From Excoecaria cochinchinensis (taxonomy: Eukaryota; Streptophyta; Magnoliopsida; Malpighiales; Euphorbiaceae), in assembly GCA_947683425.1 (NCBI GenBank), contig CANTUQ010000083.1, positions 1,755,501-1,819,500 of the forward strand: a DNA stretch of 64,000 nt. The letters are read 5' to 3'. A model generated the notes under the pieces. That model made no database searches and was not told the DNA's origin. It saw only the letters and a program-made list of their open reading frames with translations. Positions 35,223 to 47,880 of the stretch are shown here, piece by piece. Position 1 is the first letter of the stretch, and each line of letters opens with the position of its first letter. Made by a program: the position numbers and the translations under genes.

Positions 35223-37073
35223 GTCAAAACATGAATAATAGGAGGCCGACGAGATCGATGCAACCTCCGAGGGCCAGGATGCGCTCGTCTATGTCAAGAG
35301 CGGACAGTCAAGGGGATGGATCATCTCCTGCATCAGCACCTCCCCGAATGGCATGCCATCTTCATCGCCAGTGTATCCATGCCCGCCATCCTCGGCTGCA
35401 ATGACGTCTACCGAAGCACCTAGTTCAGCGAATCCGTCTGAACCATCGCAGTGATTGCCTGATACTGTTGAAGGTCCATTGCCTGGTTCGGTTGGTATTG
35501 ACGGGCGGATATATATTGCCATTGCCAGAAAACAGTGAGTTATAATTTTTTTTTTAACATACTCTGTAAAAGGTGTATCTATCGTACAATTACATTTTCA
35601 TTCTCATCCAGATTTATCCCCTCTGGTACGTGCTCTCGCACGATGACTGGTACATTCAAGGAGAGATTTGAATTTAATGGATATTTGTGGAAAAATATCT
35701 CTCGGGAGACAAAGATGTTCTACTTTCAAGAGTTTCAGGTAAATAACTTATTTAAAATATTTCAACTTTTTGTATGTTAATTACTATATAATCTAAATTA
35801 TATAGTAATATTGGGAATATATATATTATGTGCATCCGTTTTGTTTATTACAATCCTTTAGAAAGCTTTTTATTGGAATTCTTCCATCGATCACCTCGTC
35901 TACGGCGCTTGGGAGAAACGAGCCCGTGTTCGTTACAAGGATTTTCTTAATAAGCTGCACGCAAAAGGTGAACGACTAATGTATATAAGTGAAGACATTT
36001 GGGCAAACTAGATGCAGTACTGGTCATCAACCGAAGCCGTTTCCATCGCCGATCTGAATTCCACTAATAGGAAGGGAGGACCAGAAGGGGTTAGTGTTTC
36101 CATACACACTGGAGGAACATTGTCCCATCAAGAGCATGCTGACAGACTTGTAAGTACTCACATATCTATCTTCTTAAATGATACTATTTAGTCCATATTG
36201 CATTAGCTTGTTACTGCATGAACAATTTATTCACCAGAATAGTTACAACTCTTGATAATAATCATAACGTTTGATTGAATGAAGGAGGATGAGCAATAAA
36301 TTGTGAAAGGAGTTTGATATGGATTTTTATGGGTGATAATATAGATGTAAATGTATTTTCTTGATGTTTGAACAGGAGGTTTGTTAAATATATAGGGGAA
36401 ATTCTACCGAATTTTTTTTAAATTATGGACAACTGTTAGTGTTGGGACTCATATTTCTATTACGTTGGTGTTAAAATAACAATACATATCTACATGTATT
36501 CTTGTTATTAGGAGTCTTCTATGGGCCGGCCACCTTATCCTCATTAGTTGTTTTTACACACTTATACGCGGAATCATGACGGTGTGACATTCGTCAGCGA
36601 TCGTGCTAGACAAATTCATGTACACTAATTTCAAAACTTAATATTCATTTTCTTTTAACCTCTTAGTTTCATTTTACTATTTACATAACATTCAGTTAAT
36701 TTTTATTACAGGAGCGAGTAGTAGAGAGTCTTTAGAGTCAGCAAACGGATTGCGATAATGTTGATCATGCTCGCGTATATTATGAGGCTGTTGGCGATAG
36801 GGATCGCCGTGGACGGGTCTTTGGTTTGGGTTCCTACACGAATGTTTGTTATTCGCATGCGTCCTCCTCCTCCTCAGTTACGGCTAGTAGGCTTGCGGCA
36901 ACTACCAATGAGGTCATTAAGTTATGCGGTACGGTCGGCGTACTAATGGACCGTATCAATAGGCTGGAGGACTTCATTGGCCGTAGATTACCTGCTGACC
37001 CGCAAGCACCGTCTGCTGATCGTCCGCATCTGCTGATCGTCTGCATTCTCCTCCATCTTAGTTATTATTTTTA
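35223..37073 (+). pseudogene. CACTA second gene, plant TNPA/Ptta-like, decayed with introns
   Basis: Recognisable exons are a Pro/Ser/Arg-rich start (about 35230-35530), FKERFEFNGYLWKNISRETK (about 35655-35740), an exon near 35865-36150 with VYGAWEKRARVRYKDFL and SVSIHTGGTLSHQEHADRL, one near 36515-36620 with HTYTRNHDGVTFVSDRARQIH, and the C-terminal exon (36713-37073) with VMDRINRLEDF-like coiled-coil text. Stops occur at about 36010, 36547 and 36732. The HTGG and HADRL signatures are typical of the Ptta/En/Spm family. Confidence 0.85.
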
Positions 37074-37340
37074 GAATTATTATCTTTTTTTATTTGTAAT
37101 CTCACTACACTTTTTATATATTAATACATTATATAATACAATATTTTCATATTTATTTATTGTTTATTTAATTTTTTCTATTATATAAAATTAAGAATAA
37201 TTTAAATTTAATATTATTTATTTTTAATATATTAAAAATAAATACCAATAAATTAGAGACAAAAATTCATTATATAAAATTAAGGAAAATTTAAATTTAA
37301 TATTATACATTTTGATATATTAAAAAAAATTCAATAAAAA

Positions 37341-37703
37341 TAGAGACGGAATTGATATTCCGTCTCTAAAAATAGAGACGAAAACGTGCGTTCCGTCTCT
37401 ATTTTTAGAGACCGAAAGGCCCCTTCCGTCTCTAAAAATAGAGATGGAATAAATTATTCTGTCTCTATTTTTAAAGACGGAAGGGGCCTTTCGATCTCTA
37501 AAAATAGAGACGGAACGCACGTTTCCATCTCTATTTTTAGAGACGGAAACTCAATTCTGTCTCTAAAAATAGAGACAAAACATTTTGGTCTCTAATTTTT
37601 AGAGACCGACGAAATAGAGACGAAAAATTTATGTCTCTATTTTTAATTAGAGACGGAATTTCGTCTCTATTTTTCGTCTCTATTTCTCAGATTTCTTGTA
37701 GTG
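37341..37703. repeat. CACTA right subterminal inverted repeats and terminus
   Basis: TCCGTCTCTA and TAGAGACGGA alternate through 37341-37690. From 37341 to 37565 they form one near-perfect inverted repeat of about 225 bp (arms about 110 bp, centre near 37453). Other copies follow, and the element ends TTTCTTGTAGTG at 37692-37703, the reverse complement of a CACTACAAGAAA terminus. Confidence 0.9.
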
Positions 37704-39327
37704 TATGTGTGTGTTTGAGTGGGTTATTGACTAATTTTTTAGTAAGTTGGGAGTGGTGTTAGTGCTTGAATGTGGGCATGGTTCTATGTGTTTATAGTTA
37801 ATTTGGGTTTGATTTAAGTTTAGTTATTTATATTGTTCAGTTGTTAATTAACTGCTTGTTATGGTTGTATAATGATATTGGCATGATTATAAGCATGGTT
37901 TGAGTGCAATTGATAGATGAATTGATGTTATATGCATGAGAGTATGATCTCGAGTGAGGTCTGCATGAGTTGAGAAGGGGATTTTGGGCCTTCTGGTCTT
38001 GGAGCTCGTCTCTGTCGCGAGCTCGTCTTGAGTTCCGGACTGTTGGCGAGAGCTCAAGATTCGATCTCCTGTCTAGTGTTCTCTAGCCGAGCGTGCTCTG
38101 TTGCAAGCATGACAGAGAGCGCGAAAGTTGAGCTTCTGCTTGGCCGTGCTTTGTCGCGAGCTCATGGGAGTGCACGAACGTGGCTGAGGCTTTTCGCCTT
38201 CTATCGCAGGCGCGACCCTTCCCTGTTTTATGAATGTTTTGCTGTGTTGCCATTTTGCATGGTTTCTCATTTTTAGTTGGTATATGATTTGAAGTATAAG
38301 CCTGATCTTAATTGAATTATGCATTATTTGTTTGGATACTTGGTTAAACGTATAGTGTGACTATTGAATAGAGTTTATAAGTTTAAGCCTAAATGGTCAT
38401 AGTAGTGGATAGATAAGTATGCTTATAAAGAGTTAGAGTGCAGCTGCTTCAGTTGGCCCCATTTGGGTCTAATGTTGGCCCCATTTAGGTCTAGTGTTTG
38501 ATACCTTGCGGGTATTTAAAAGTTCACAAAATGTTTTGAGACCTCAGTCTCTTCTGTCAGATATTACTAGTCAGTATCTTCTGCACCCGTATCCACCATT
38601 GATGTGATTTCAGGCTATTATTTGGTTACGAGTGTTTAAGTGATGTAAACTTATGCATATGTTAAAGTACATGGAAAGTTACAAGAGTAGTTTTGTTGTA
38701 ATCTAGATGTATTTGCTTGTCACCTGTTAGTATATTATAGTTATTGAATAAGAGTTATTATAGTGTGAGCATGCTTTATAGTTATGCATGTAATGAAATT
38801 TATATGTTTATGTCGTTAACATACTAGTATGATAGTGTTTGTGATTAATCGTTACCGTGTGATAAGCATGCTGAACATTTGTATATTTTATTATTTTGAT
38901 ATTTGTGACTTCGTTAGAAGTCTGTTACTTTTATTTCTCTCCCCACTAAGCGTTATCGCTTAGGACGGGGCATTTTTTCATGTAAGTTGCAGGCTTTGTG
39001 GGCATTAGGCATCTGCAGGTTTTGGCCACGAGGAGTCTGGAGCTTTTAGAGTTCTTTTCTTTTGGTTATGTATATCTTTGTATAGGAAAAGTTTTGTATA
39101 TGTATCGGATATTTTTGTTATGTATATAGAATGCTGTTGTTTACGTTATATGCAGATGTAATGTTAAAAAGGATGCTTTTGTAAATTTGTTGAATTTTTA
39201 TGATATATGTAATTAAGCTTATTCACTTATGTCATGTTTTATTGCTTCCGCTTTTGTATATGTATGTATGCTTTTATGTGTGTTTGTGGCGCTTCGATAT
39301 CCTCCCAAAGGGTATTGGGGTGTTACA
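37704..39327 (+). repeat. LTR-like sequence A, 3' part
   Basis: The sequence runs from the CACTA end to GGTATTGGGGTGTTACA (39327). It shares with LTR C the order of a GC-rich island with CTGTCGCGAGC motifs (37990-38215), CCCCACTAAGCGTTATCGCTTAG (abbreviated region 38941-38963) and a TTACA terminus. I infer a Ty3/gypsy-type LTR whose 5' part was separated by the CACTA insertion. No gene is seen. Confidence 0.6.
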
Positions 39328-41460
39328 TGTTGTATGGGTTAATGTTTAAATAAAGTTAAATTACATGCTAATATGTTAATAGAGGAAGTTTTGGGTCTAA
39401 ATTGAAATCACAAAAAGGGCCAAAAAGTTGCCACATCATCTTGGGGGTTGAAATCTGCATCTTCATTGTTGAACGAGGAAAAGGAAAAGCATGATTTTGG
39501 GGGTTGAAATACGCGGCAATATTCTATTGGACATTTTTGCCACGTCGTCCGTGTGGAATACAAGCACCTTGATTTATGTAGGTTTCTTTCTGTAAGGGTT
39601 TAAATATATAATTTTTTTTGAGTTCATGTGTTTATTATGTAACTGGCTTATTTGAGGTGTTAAAATGAAAAATGAGACCAACTTGAAGGGGCAATTTATG
39701 TATTTGGCCTTAAATAAAGTTAAATTACATGTTATTGTGTGAATAGAGAAAGTTTTGGATCTAAATTGAAATTACAAAAAGGCCCAAAAGGTTGGACTAA
39801 TAAAATGTTGGCATATGTTGTTCTACAGAATGCATGGAAAATTCATGCATATAAAAGGGAGTGTGGCTAGCTGTTTATGGGGAAAAAATGAGAAATTTCC
39901 ACTTCTTTTTCTCTGCATAAATTCACACAATTGTATGCTAAAGGAAATTTGAGAAGAGAAGGGAAAACTTAGTGCAACTAAAGCACAACAAGGTAAGAAT
40001 TAAGCTCTTCTTTAGTCTTTCTTTTGTTCTATGTATGAAGGGTTGGAATTGTGGGATTAGAAATGAGGTTGTGTTGTGTATTGATATGAGTTTGATTTGG
40101 ATGTATTTGTGTTTAGTTGAAGAATAAGTGAAAGAGAAAGGGAAGGAGAAAGTTTAAGGCAAAACAAGCTTGTAAAGAGGTATGGGAACTCTAAATTCTT
40201 ATATGTGTGTATATGTAGAGTTGACAAGTTATAAATATTGAAAAGAGTGCATAATGGTTGCTTGAATATGTAAATGAAGTTAGAATGCTTGATTTATGCA
40301 TGGGAATGATTTCATTGGGTTGTTGGTTAGATTGCACAACAATGGTGCTGGAATCACTTGAGTAGCCCTTAGTAATCTGGCCATAACTCAGCCTATATAC
40401 CTCAGAATTGAGAAATTTAAATTGGAGATAAAACTTAAGACATTGATCTATAACTTTCATAAGGATGCATGATCTAATTTTGTACTTAACATTCTTAGAA
40501 ATCCCTCTAAATTAAAGAGATAATTTTGCCTCAGAACCAGTGTAAAGTTCATAGGAACATTTTTTATTTTTTTAGTCATATCTCAGCTTATAGGCCATAA
40601 AATTGAGTAATTCTAGTTTTAAATGAAATTTAAGACACGTATATATAACTTTCATGGAAATATTTGAACTTATTTTTGCCTTTAAGGCCTTTGAAAGTGG
40701 ATTAAAAAGCCAAGACCTAAATCTGGAGCAGTCAGCAATATTTGGAGTGTAAATAACTCCATAGAACTCCACATGACTTAAATCAAAATTTTATAGAAAC
40801 TAGACTCATAGTGGAGAGTAACTTTTATGAAGAAAATATGGCCAAATTCTATCTCAATTGTTCCTAAAAAATTTTCAAAGATTGAGTAACCATTCTGTCC
40901 CTAATAGGTAGCTAGGAACAATCTTTAGTATTTTGGTTACATCTCTCACTATATAGGTTCAAATGACTTGATTTTTAATCCATTAGAACCTTAAAACATA
41001 GGGGGAACAAATGTTAAGCATATACCTTGGCCTAAAATTTTCATTTTCATTATTTAAAATGCAGACCAAAGTAACTCCCATGATTGTCAGGAATTGATCG
41101 CCGTGTGACACACTTTTCCTGCCGTGTAAAACTGTTTTGGATTGAAAAATTAGCATTTTAGCACCCCACACATGTTTAATGGTAAATATGGACCAAATAT
41201 ACATGAAACATGTTATAAAGTATTGAGATATTGTTTTAAATAAAGGCAAATGCAAATATAAAATTCATTTTTATGAATTTTAATTAACAATAAATGTATG
41301 GTAAGCCTTGTTAAGCATGTATAGTGATTATCTGATCTTAATTAAGTTTACATGGACAAGTTAAGTACTAATTAATGATTAAATGTATGTGTTTACTCAA
41401 TCATATTATGATTGTTGGCAAGTACATATATATGTGCACATGCTTGTCACAATGTGCCTC

Positions 41461-41722
41461 CCAAATGTTATCGAATATGTCTTAGTAATAAACTAAGGCT
41501 TGCTAGAGTCTTAGTTGTGGGTAAATAGGCATGCCTAAAAGAGTTTTACAGCTGCTCTAGTGACATTATGGTGTCTTTTAATTATGAGACTTCCGAATGT
41601 TATCGAATATGTCTTGGTAATAAAATAAGGCCTGCTAGAGCCTTAGTTGTAGGTAAATAGGCATGCCTATAAGAGTTTTACAGCTGTTTTGTGACACTAC
41701 GGTGTCTTTTGATTATGAGACT
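41461..41722 (+). repeat. 132-bp tandem duplication in LTR-like B
   Basis: Two adjacent copies share ATGTTATCGAATATGTCTT, GGTAAATAGGCATGCCTA and GAGTTTTACAGCTG. They begin at about 41461 and 41593. The GCATGCCTA portion also appears in LTRs C and D. Confidence 0.88.
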
Positions 41723-42676
41723 TATGCATCTCTTGTATCTTAATCTGTGCTCCGGCACTCTTGACTATGATAAGCACTTGAGGCTATTGCCTCCTCTATT
41801 GATACCTATTGGGTATCTCTTGTACCCATTATCCACACCTATAAAAAATAGCAGGCAAAAGACAATAAATGATATGTTTTTATTCAGATTTATCTTATTT
41901 TCTTCTACTTTGAATGGTTAATTATATCCCCTGATCTAATAATAATTTCTATACTAGGATTGAAATAAAGTATGATCATGATTATGATTCTTGTATGGTT
42001 AACTAATTAAATGAAAGAAATGACATAAAACATAAATGACATGCCTTATATGATTATTGTGCATGAATATATGGTGACATGCAAATGTATATGACATGGA
42101 AAATGAAAGGAAAACATAACATGATTATAGCACATAAAAATATGGACATAAGTACACATGTATAAACAAATGTACCACATATGGAGAATATGCTTAAAAC
42201 ATATTTACATGATAATTGTACCATGAAATGCATTAATCTAAATATATGTATATGCTTACACGGTATATAATTGTTATTGTGTGCTTGGCGGATAACTACT
42301 GTGAGTGGTCATCCAAAATTTAACATTCCCCACTAAGTTTGAGAGTTTGGCACATGTGTTTATCCTTATAGGTCCAAGCAATAGAGTTGGGCACATGGAT
42401 GACTTGCAGGAGTCAAGACCAATTAAGGAATAACATGTGGAGTTATTTATGTGTGTTCTCTTTTGATATTGTAAAACCTATGTGTAAATAATTGTATATG
42501 TAAAATGATGAAAAATGTAAACTAAAGGATTAAGCATATATAATTACAACCTATGGACTATATCATGTATATGTAAATAAATTTTATATTATGTGCATGA
42601 ATAGGAACAATTATTCTTAGCGTGACTATAAATTATATGAATGAGATATGTATATGCATGTATATAGTGGTGTGAT

Positions 42677-44861
42677 TGTAACAGCTCGAAATTAACCCTA
42701 AGAGTATTAAACATGATTAGAGTAATTTAATGAGGTTAATTAAGAGTTTATAGTAATTGGACTAACTTGTAATTGAAAATTAGGACTCAATTGCATAAAA
42801 TAAAATAGTTTAGTGACCAAAGTGTAACTTAGCATGATTAAAGTTAAGTGGAGGATTAGATTAATTAAAGTGGGATTAATTAGACTTAACTAAAGAGATA
42901 TTAGAAGCCAAGTGTCATTGTAGGAAGTTGCCACCTAGCAATGGGAAGTTTATAGCATGACACCTTGCATTTGCATGCATATATATGGATTTGCAAGAGG
43001 TAGATTTTGGCATTTTTACTCTCTATTTGGTCCGGCCTTCCTCAAATCTGCTTCCTCTTTCTTTTGTTCTTTATTTCCTCTTCGTCTCTCCTACTTGTTC
43101 CTTCATCTTCATCATTGTTTCCCTAAGATTGAGTTGCATTGATTAGAAAGATCAAGTGTTAAGATAGAAAGGGTAAGCTCGAGTTTAGTTTCTTCTTCAT
43201 TTTGATTTGAATTTAAGTTTATAGTCTTAATTCTATTTTGAATGTGTGTGCATGTGTTGATTTGTAAGTTGGAGAATCTAGTAGAAAAGCTAAGGGAAAT
43301 GAGAAGGTTACTTAGCTTGTGAAGATTCAATGAGTGCTTCAAGAGGTTTGGGATTTTATTTGTACTTTAAGTAGATTTACATGTGTGAATTATTTGGGGA
43401 AAGCACGGGTTTGAAGGGTTCAATAGCTCTTCTAAATTCTAGGTGTAATTGAAATAATATGCTGTATTGATGAAGCCTTTTTGCTAATTAAATTGTGCTA
43501 TGTTAGATTGTGTGCATGATGATGTTTAAAGGGCTTAGTAATGATTATGACATATTAATTGTATGTATAAATATGAGACATGCGTGTGTTGACTAGCTGT
43601 AGATATGTGTGGATGGTATGAATTAAGTTGATGATTTGCTTGGAGTGCATGTAAATTGAGTAATGTGATTAAGTGCTGAATGAGGTATGTGAAATTGAGG
43701 CTTAAGGCAAGATTTATATTCTGTTGCGAGCACGACAATGGTCGTGGGCGCGACAGAGTACGCTGTAGGATGAGTTTTGCCTATATATGTTCGATCGCGA
43801 GCGCAAGGATGGGCGCGAGCGTGACATAATCAATTTGTATGTTCTATCGCGAGCGCGACAGAAGGTATTGTTAGGTTCTGTCGCGAACGCGACAGTGCTC
43901 AGGTGATTTATGTGTGTTGATTTACCTTGTTTGGTGAACTATAAGTAGTTAGCCTATGAATGTCTATGTATATGGTATTGATAAATGTATATGTGCTTGT
44001 GACTAATTATGTTTGGCTATTGAAAGATGACTATACATAAAATGATGATGAATGTGTTTACCTACATGAACCTTAAGTGAATTAATTTATAACTTGTAAT
44101 CAAGTTATGGATAGATAAGCATGCCTATAAGGATTAGTGTTCGCAATTGCTAGTGTTGGTACCTAATCGGTATCTAGTATTTTGACATTTATACATCTCT
44201 AGTGTTAATATCGTTCTCTCCAATAATCTAGTGATTGGTACCCGAGTGGTATCTAGTGTACCCGTTATCCACTACTATATTTGTTTAGGCTATCCTATGT
44301 GGTTATCGCTTAGACTGATTATAATAGTGTGTTATATGTTATAAATTGCCGTGAGATTGTGCCATTTCTGGTAACATTATTTATTAGTGACTAAATGATG
44401 TGAAGCATGGAATAATGAATACTTGTTTATCATTTAATTATAGTGTACGTTGCTATTATATGTTAATGCATGATTTATTTGTATTGGTTCATTGTATGTT
44501 TTTATCTCCACTAAGCGTTATCATTTAGCACAAGTGTTTATCTTCCGTGTAGGTTTATAGCTTGGGGCTCGAGTTTTGAGGGAACATCTGTTGGCCATTA
44601 GAAGTAGTTTTCTAGTTTTCTAGTTTTCTAGTTAGGTTGATATTTTGTATTGTATAGAAATGTTCCTACTTTTGTATAACAAGTATGTAATGTGTAATTT
44701 TGTACTTAAGAGATGTAACTCTAGTTAGTAATGATAATTTCTGGATAAGTTTTGTTTTAATGACTTAATTTTAGATAGCATGTGGTTTATAATTCTGTTA
44801 TTGTTTAATTAAGTGTTGCGTAGCGCTCCCTTGTCCTCCCAAGGGGCATTGGGGCATTACA
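42677..44861 (+). repeat. LTR-like sequence C, probable solo LTR
   Basis: It begins TGTAACAGCTCG and ends GGGGCATTACA, 2185 bp. Internal landmarks match A (CACTAAGCGTTATC near 44512, CCTCCCAA near the end). The flanks GTGAT and CTGAC match at only three of five bases, so the target duplication is not secure. No coding region is present. Confidence 0.6.
43719..43895. repeat. GC-rich dyad array in LTR-like C
   Basis: Repeated CTGTCGCGA-type inverted repeats occur here. The clearest are 43878-43895 (CTGTCGCG, AA, CGCGACAG) and 43842-43863, whose 10-bp arms differ at one base. Degenerate units lie at 43719-43760 and 43793-43834. LTR-like A carries related but decayed units at 37990-38215. Confidence 0.85.
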
Positions 44862-44977
44862 CTGACACTCCGCCTAAACCAACAGTTCGGAATGAATGTG
44901 TTAGGGTACCACTAATGATTATATGAGTGTTAATGCTATATGTATAGGGTTATAGGTTCTGTATAAGGGTGTTACAG

Positions 44978-47880
44978 GTATATCCTGGTATACCTTGGTA
45001 AACCAAATTCAAGATGAGGAGTCTCAAATATAGAATTTAGTATACCTATTGGTATACCTAGCAAAATCCATATAAGTTTCAAATTTATAATTTGATATAT
45101 TGGTATACCTCGATATACTAAAATCCAAATAAGGAGTTACAAATCTAAAATTTGGTATACCAAAATCTAAAGAAAGATATATAATATTATAACAAAATAA
45201 AAAACAAAAATGTTTTATTTTTCATAACATTCAAATTATTATTTTTTATTTTTTCATATGAAAGAATCAAGCAATGATACTTTTACTATTTAAGAATGTG
45301 ACAATAATTATATACTGAACATAAAAGAAAGAACTTGCAATTGTAATCATTTCTAAAATTACACAATTGGGATATATTCCCTGAATACAAATTAAAATCA
45401 TATTTACAACTATTTTTTAATTAAATCTATCTCATAGTATTTACAACTATTTGAAAATACATTATCAAACTAAAATAACTTTTCCTTTATAATCCTTACA
45501 AACATTCTTCAATTTAGGTCTTATTAGAGGTTCAGATTCATTCTCAACATTTTTGCAGTTGCTTTATCGACCCATGAAAATATAAGGAGAATCACAATCT
45601 AGCTCGATGAATTTCACATCCTAGTCTAGGGCTAAAATCTCCTTTTCATTTATGAAGTACTCAGCAAATGACGAACAAAAGCACCATAATCATTGCAACC
45701 ACAAAATCATAAAAACATAAGAAATTAAGACAAATTGAACAAATAGTTTTTTTTCCTTTTAAAGAAATCATATCAAAATAAACCTCTCATCCTATACTGG
45801 TAACCCTTAAAATCCATAATATCAAAAGGGTCAGTCCGTTCCTTTGTTGAATAGGCCCCTTGATCAAGTCGAATATCCTTACGACTATCATAAAACCTAG
45901 TAACATCTAAAAAATAAGGAAGTAAAACACTATACGCACTTAATGCATTATCCACTAACTCCTTACCTATTTTGGACTTCAAAGAATCATATAAACATAT
46001 AAACGTTATGCATTATACACATATAAACGTTTATCAATAAAAAAAACAACCTACTTAAAATCCAATGCCATTCTTTTTAAATGTTGATAGAAAACAAATA
46101 TGATCTACATTAGCCTACGACCTACCACAAAATAAATTATTCTCAAGAATGGAACCGGAAATACAATTGCCTAAATTAACAATAGATGGTACATTTCCTT
46201 TCTTCAAAAATCTTGCATACAACTGTTTGCAATGTTTGATCAAAAGAGTTATCTGTTGTCATAAAATTGATAGTTACATGTTCTGAATACTTCCTTTTTT
46301 TCAGGTAATAAAAAATGACATCTATGTGTTGTATGAAAAAAAATAAATTTAAGAAAATATGCACAAAACAAAGACACAAACATATAACATACCAAATCTG
46401 AGAGAAGTTGACCACAACAATACAACATATGAAACCATGTTTTTTGACTGATAGTATCTACTTTGAAGTTAAATGCTAGAGAAATCTCATCATCTTCCTT
46501 ATCATATATATTTCTCGTATAAAAGAAAAATTAAAAATCTTTATAACAGAAAAACCAGCACATAAAAATCATAAAAAGTTAAAATTAGTAAAAAATTTAC
46601 TTTGTATTATTGTCATTCCTCTTTTTAACAAATGATCAAAGTTGACTAGCAAGGAATGATATGGCTCTTGACCAATTTCTTTTCATCTAGTTTCACCTTA
46701 TTAATAAGTTTCATCTTTATAAGATTGGGATCAACCACACTTTCATGAGAACTGAAATCATGCAAATATGGAGATTTCATAACTATAGTTGATTTGATCT
46801 CCCTTTTTTGCACATGAGTAAAACTATAATGAGAAATGCCTTGGAATATAACAATTCCTTGCCAGTAACATAATACATTTCGAAAACCTATATAAAAAAA
46901 ATATACATAAATAATACATTATTAACATTAAAACAAACAATAAATACTTAGCAACACTACCACCTTATCAAGGTATACTAATGTATGCAAAATCCAAAGA
47001 ATGAATTCCAAATCTGTATTTTGGTATACAATAAAATCCCGGCAAGGAATTCCAAATCTAGAATTTGGTAGATATACCCACTAATATACCAAAATCCAAA
47101 AAATGAGTTTTAAATCTGGAATTTGGTATACCAAAATTTAGAAAATGAATTCCAAATCTGGAATTTGGTATACCAAGGTATACTAGGTATTCTTTTCATT
47201 CCTCTTTTTAACAAATGATCAAAGTTAACTAGCAGGGAATGATATGGCTCTTGATTAATTTTTCATCTAGTTTCACCTTATTAATAAGTTTCATCTTTTT
47301 AAGATTGGGATCAACCACACTTTCATGAGAACTGAAATCATGCAAATATGGAGATTTCATAACTGTAGTTGATTTGATCTCCATTTTTTGCACATAACGA
47401 GTAAAACTATAATAAGAAATGCCTTGGAATATAACAATTTCCTTGCCAGTACCATAATACGTTTCAAAACCCTATATAAAAAAAGTATATACAAATAATA
47501 CATTATTAACTTTAAAAATAATAATAAATACTTAGCAACACTGCTACCTTACCAAGATATACTAATGTATGCAAAATCCAAAGAATGAATTCCAAATCTG
47601 GATTTTGGTATACCAAAATCCAGGCAAGGAATTCCAAATCTAGAATTTGGTAGATATACCCACCAATATACCAAAATCCAAAAAATGAGTTCCAAATCTA
47701 AAATTTGGTAAACCAAAATTTAGAAAATGAATTCCAAATCTGGAATTTGGTATACCAAGGATACTAGGTATACTAAAATCCATAGAATGAATCTAAACAC
47801 TAGAATTTGTTATACAAGTGGCTATACCTTAGTATACCAAAATCCACATAAGGAATTTCAATTATGGAATTTGGTATAGC
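44978..47880. repeat. Clusters of GGTATACC-centred repeats
   Basis: Short units combining TTTGGTATACCAAAATCC and CCAAATCTGGAATTTGG recur at 44978-45175, 46965-47190 and 47550-47880. The GGTATACC core is palindromic. They are interspersed with exons of the Ulp1-like pseudogene, so they may be subterminal or intronic repeats of the same element. Confidence 0.85.

Larger units (their letters stand above)
20136..37703 (+). mobile_element. CACTA (En/Spm) transposon, left end missing, split by Athila2
   Basis: Pieces of a TNP2-type transposase (20136-21476 and 34522-35069), a TNPA-like second gene (35223-37073), subterminal inverted repeats and the right terminus TTTCTTGTAGTG (37692-37703) are in order. 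The left end was presumably beyond the Tat insertion at 20135. The right end lies in LTR-like sequence A. Internal loss of the transposase core makes it non-autonomous. Confidence 0.88.
39328..44977 (+). repeat. LTR-like sequence B, interrupted by LTR-like C
   Basis: B resembles D (55081-58610): for example GGGTTAATGT...AATTACATGCTAA at 39335 matches 55257, and the CACTAAG/Tccttgcaggt-type segment at 42330 matches 58150. It ends AAGGGTGTTACA at 44977. From the CACTAAG segment to the end B has about 419 bases if C (42677-44861) is removed, against about 417 in D. That supports C being an insertion in B. The first roughly 170 bases are missing where A adjoins. A segment at 39347-39425 is partly repeated at 39711-39790. 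No coding sequence is seen. Confidence 0.6.

Noticed and set aside
38028..38324. Open frames in the GC-rich part of LTR-like A
   Set aside because: They coincide with decayed CTGTCGCGAGC repeats and show no protein motif.
42672..44866. Target duplication of LTR-like C
   Set aside because: GTGAT and CTGAC agree at only three of five bases, too weak to claim.
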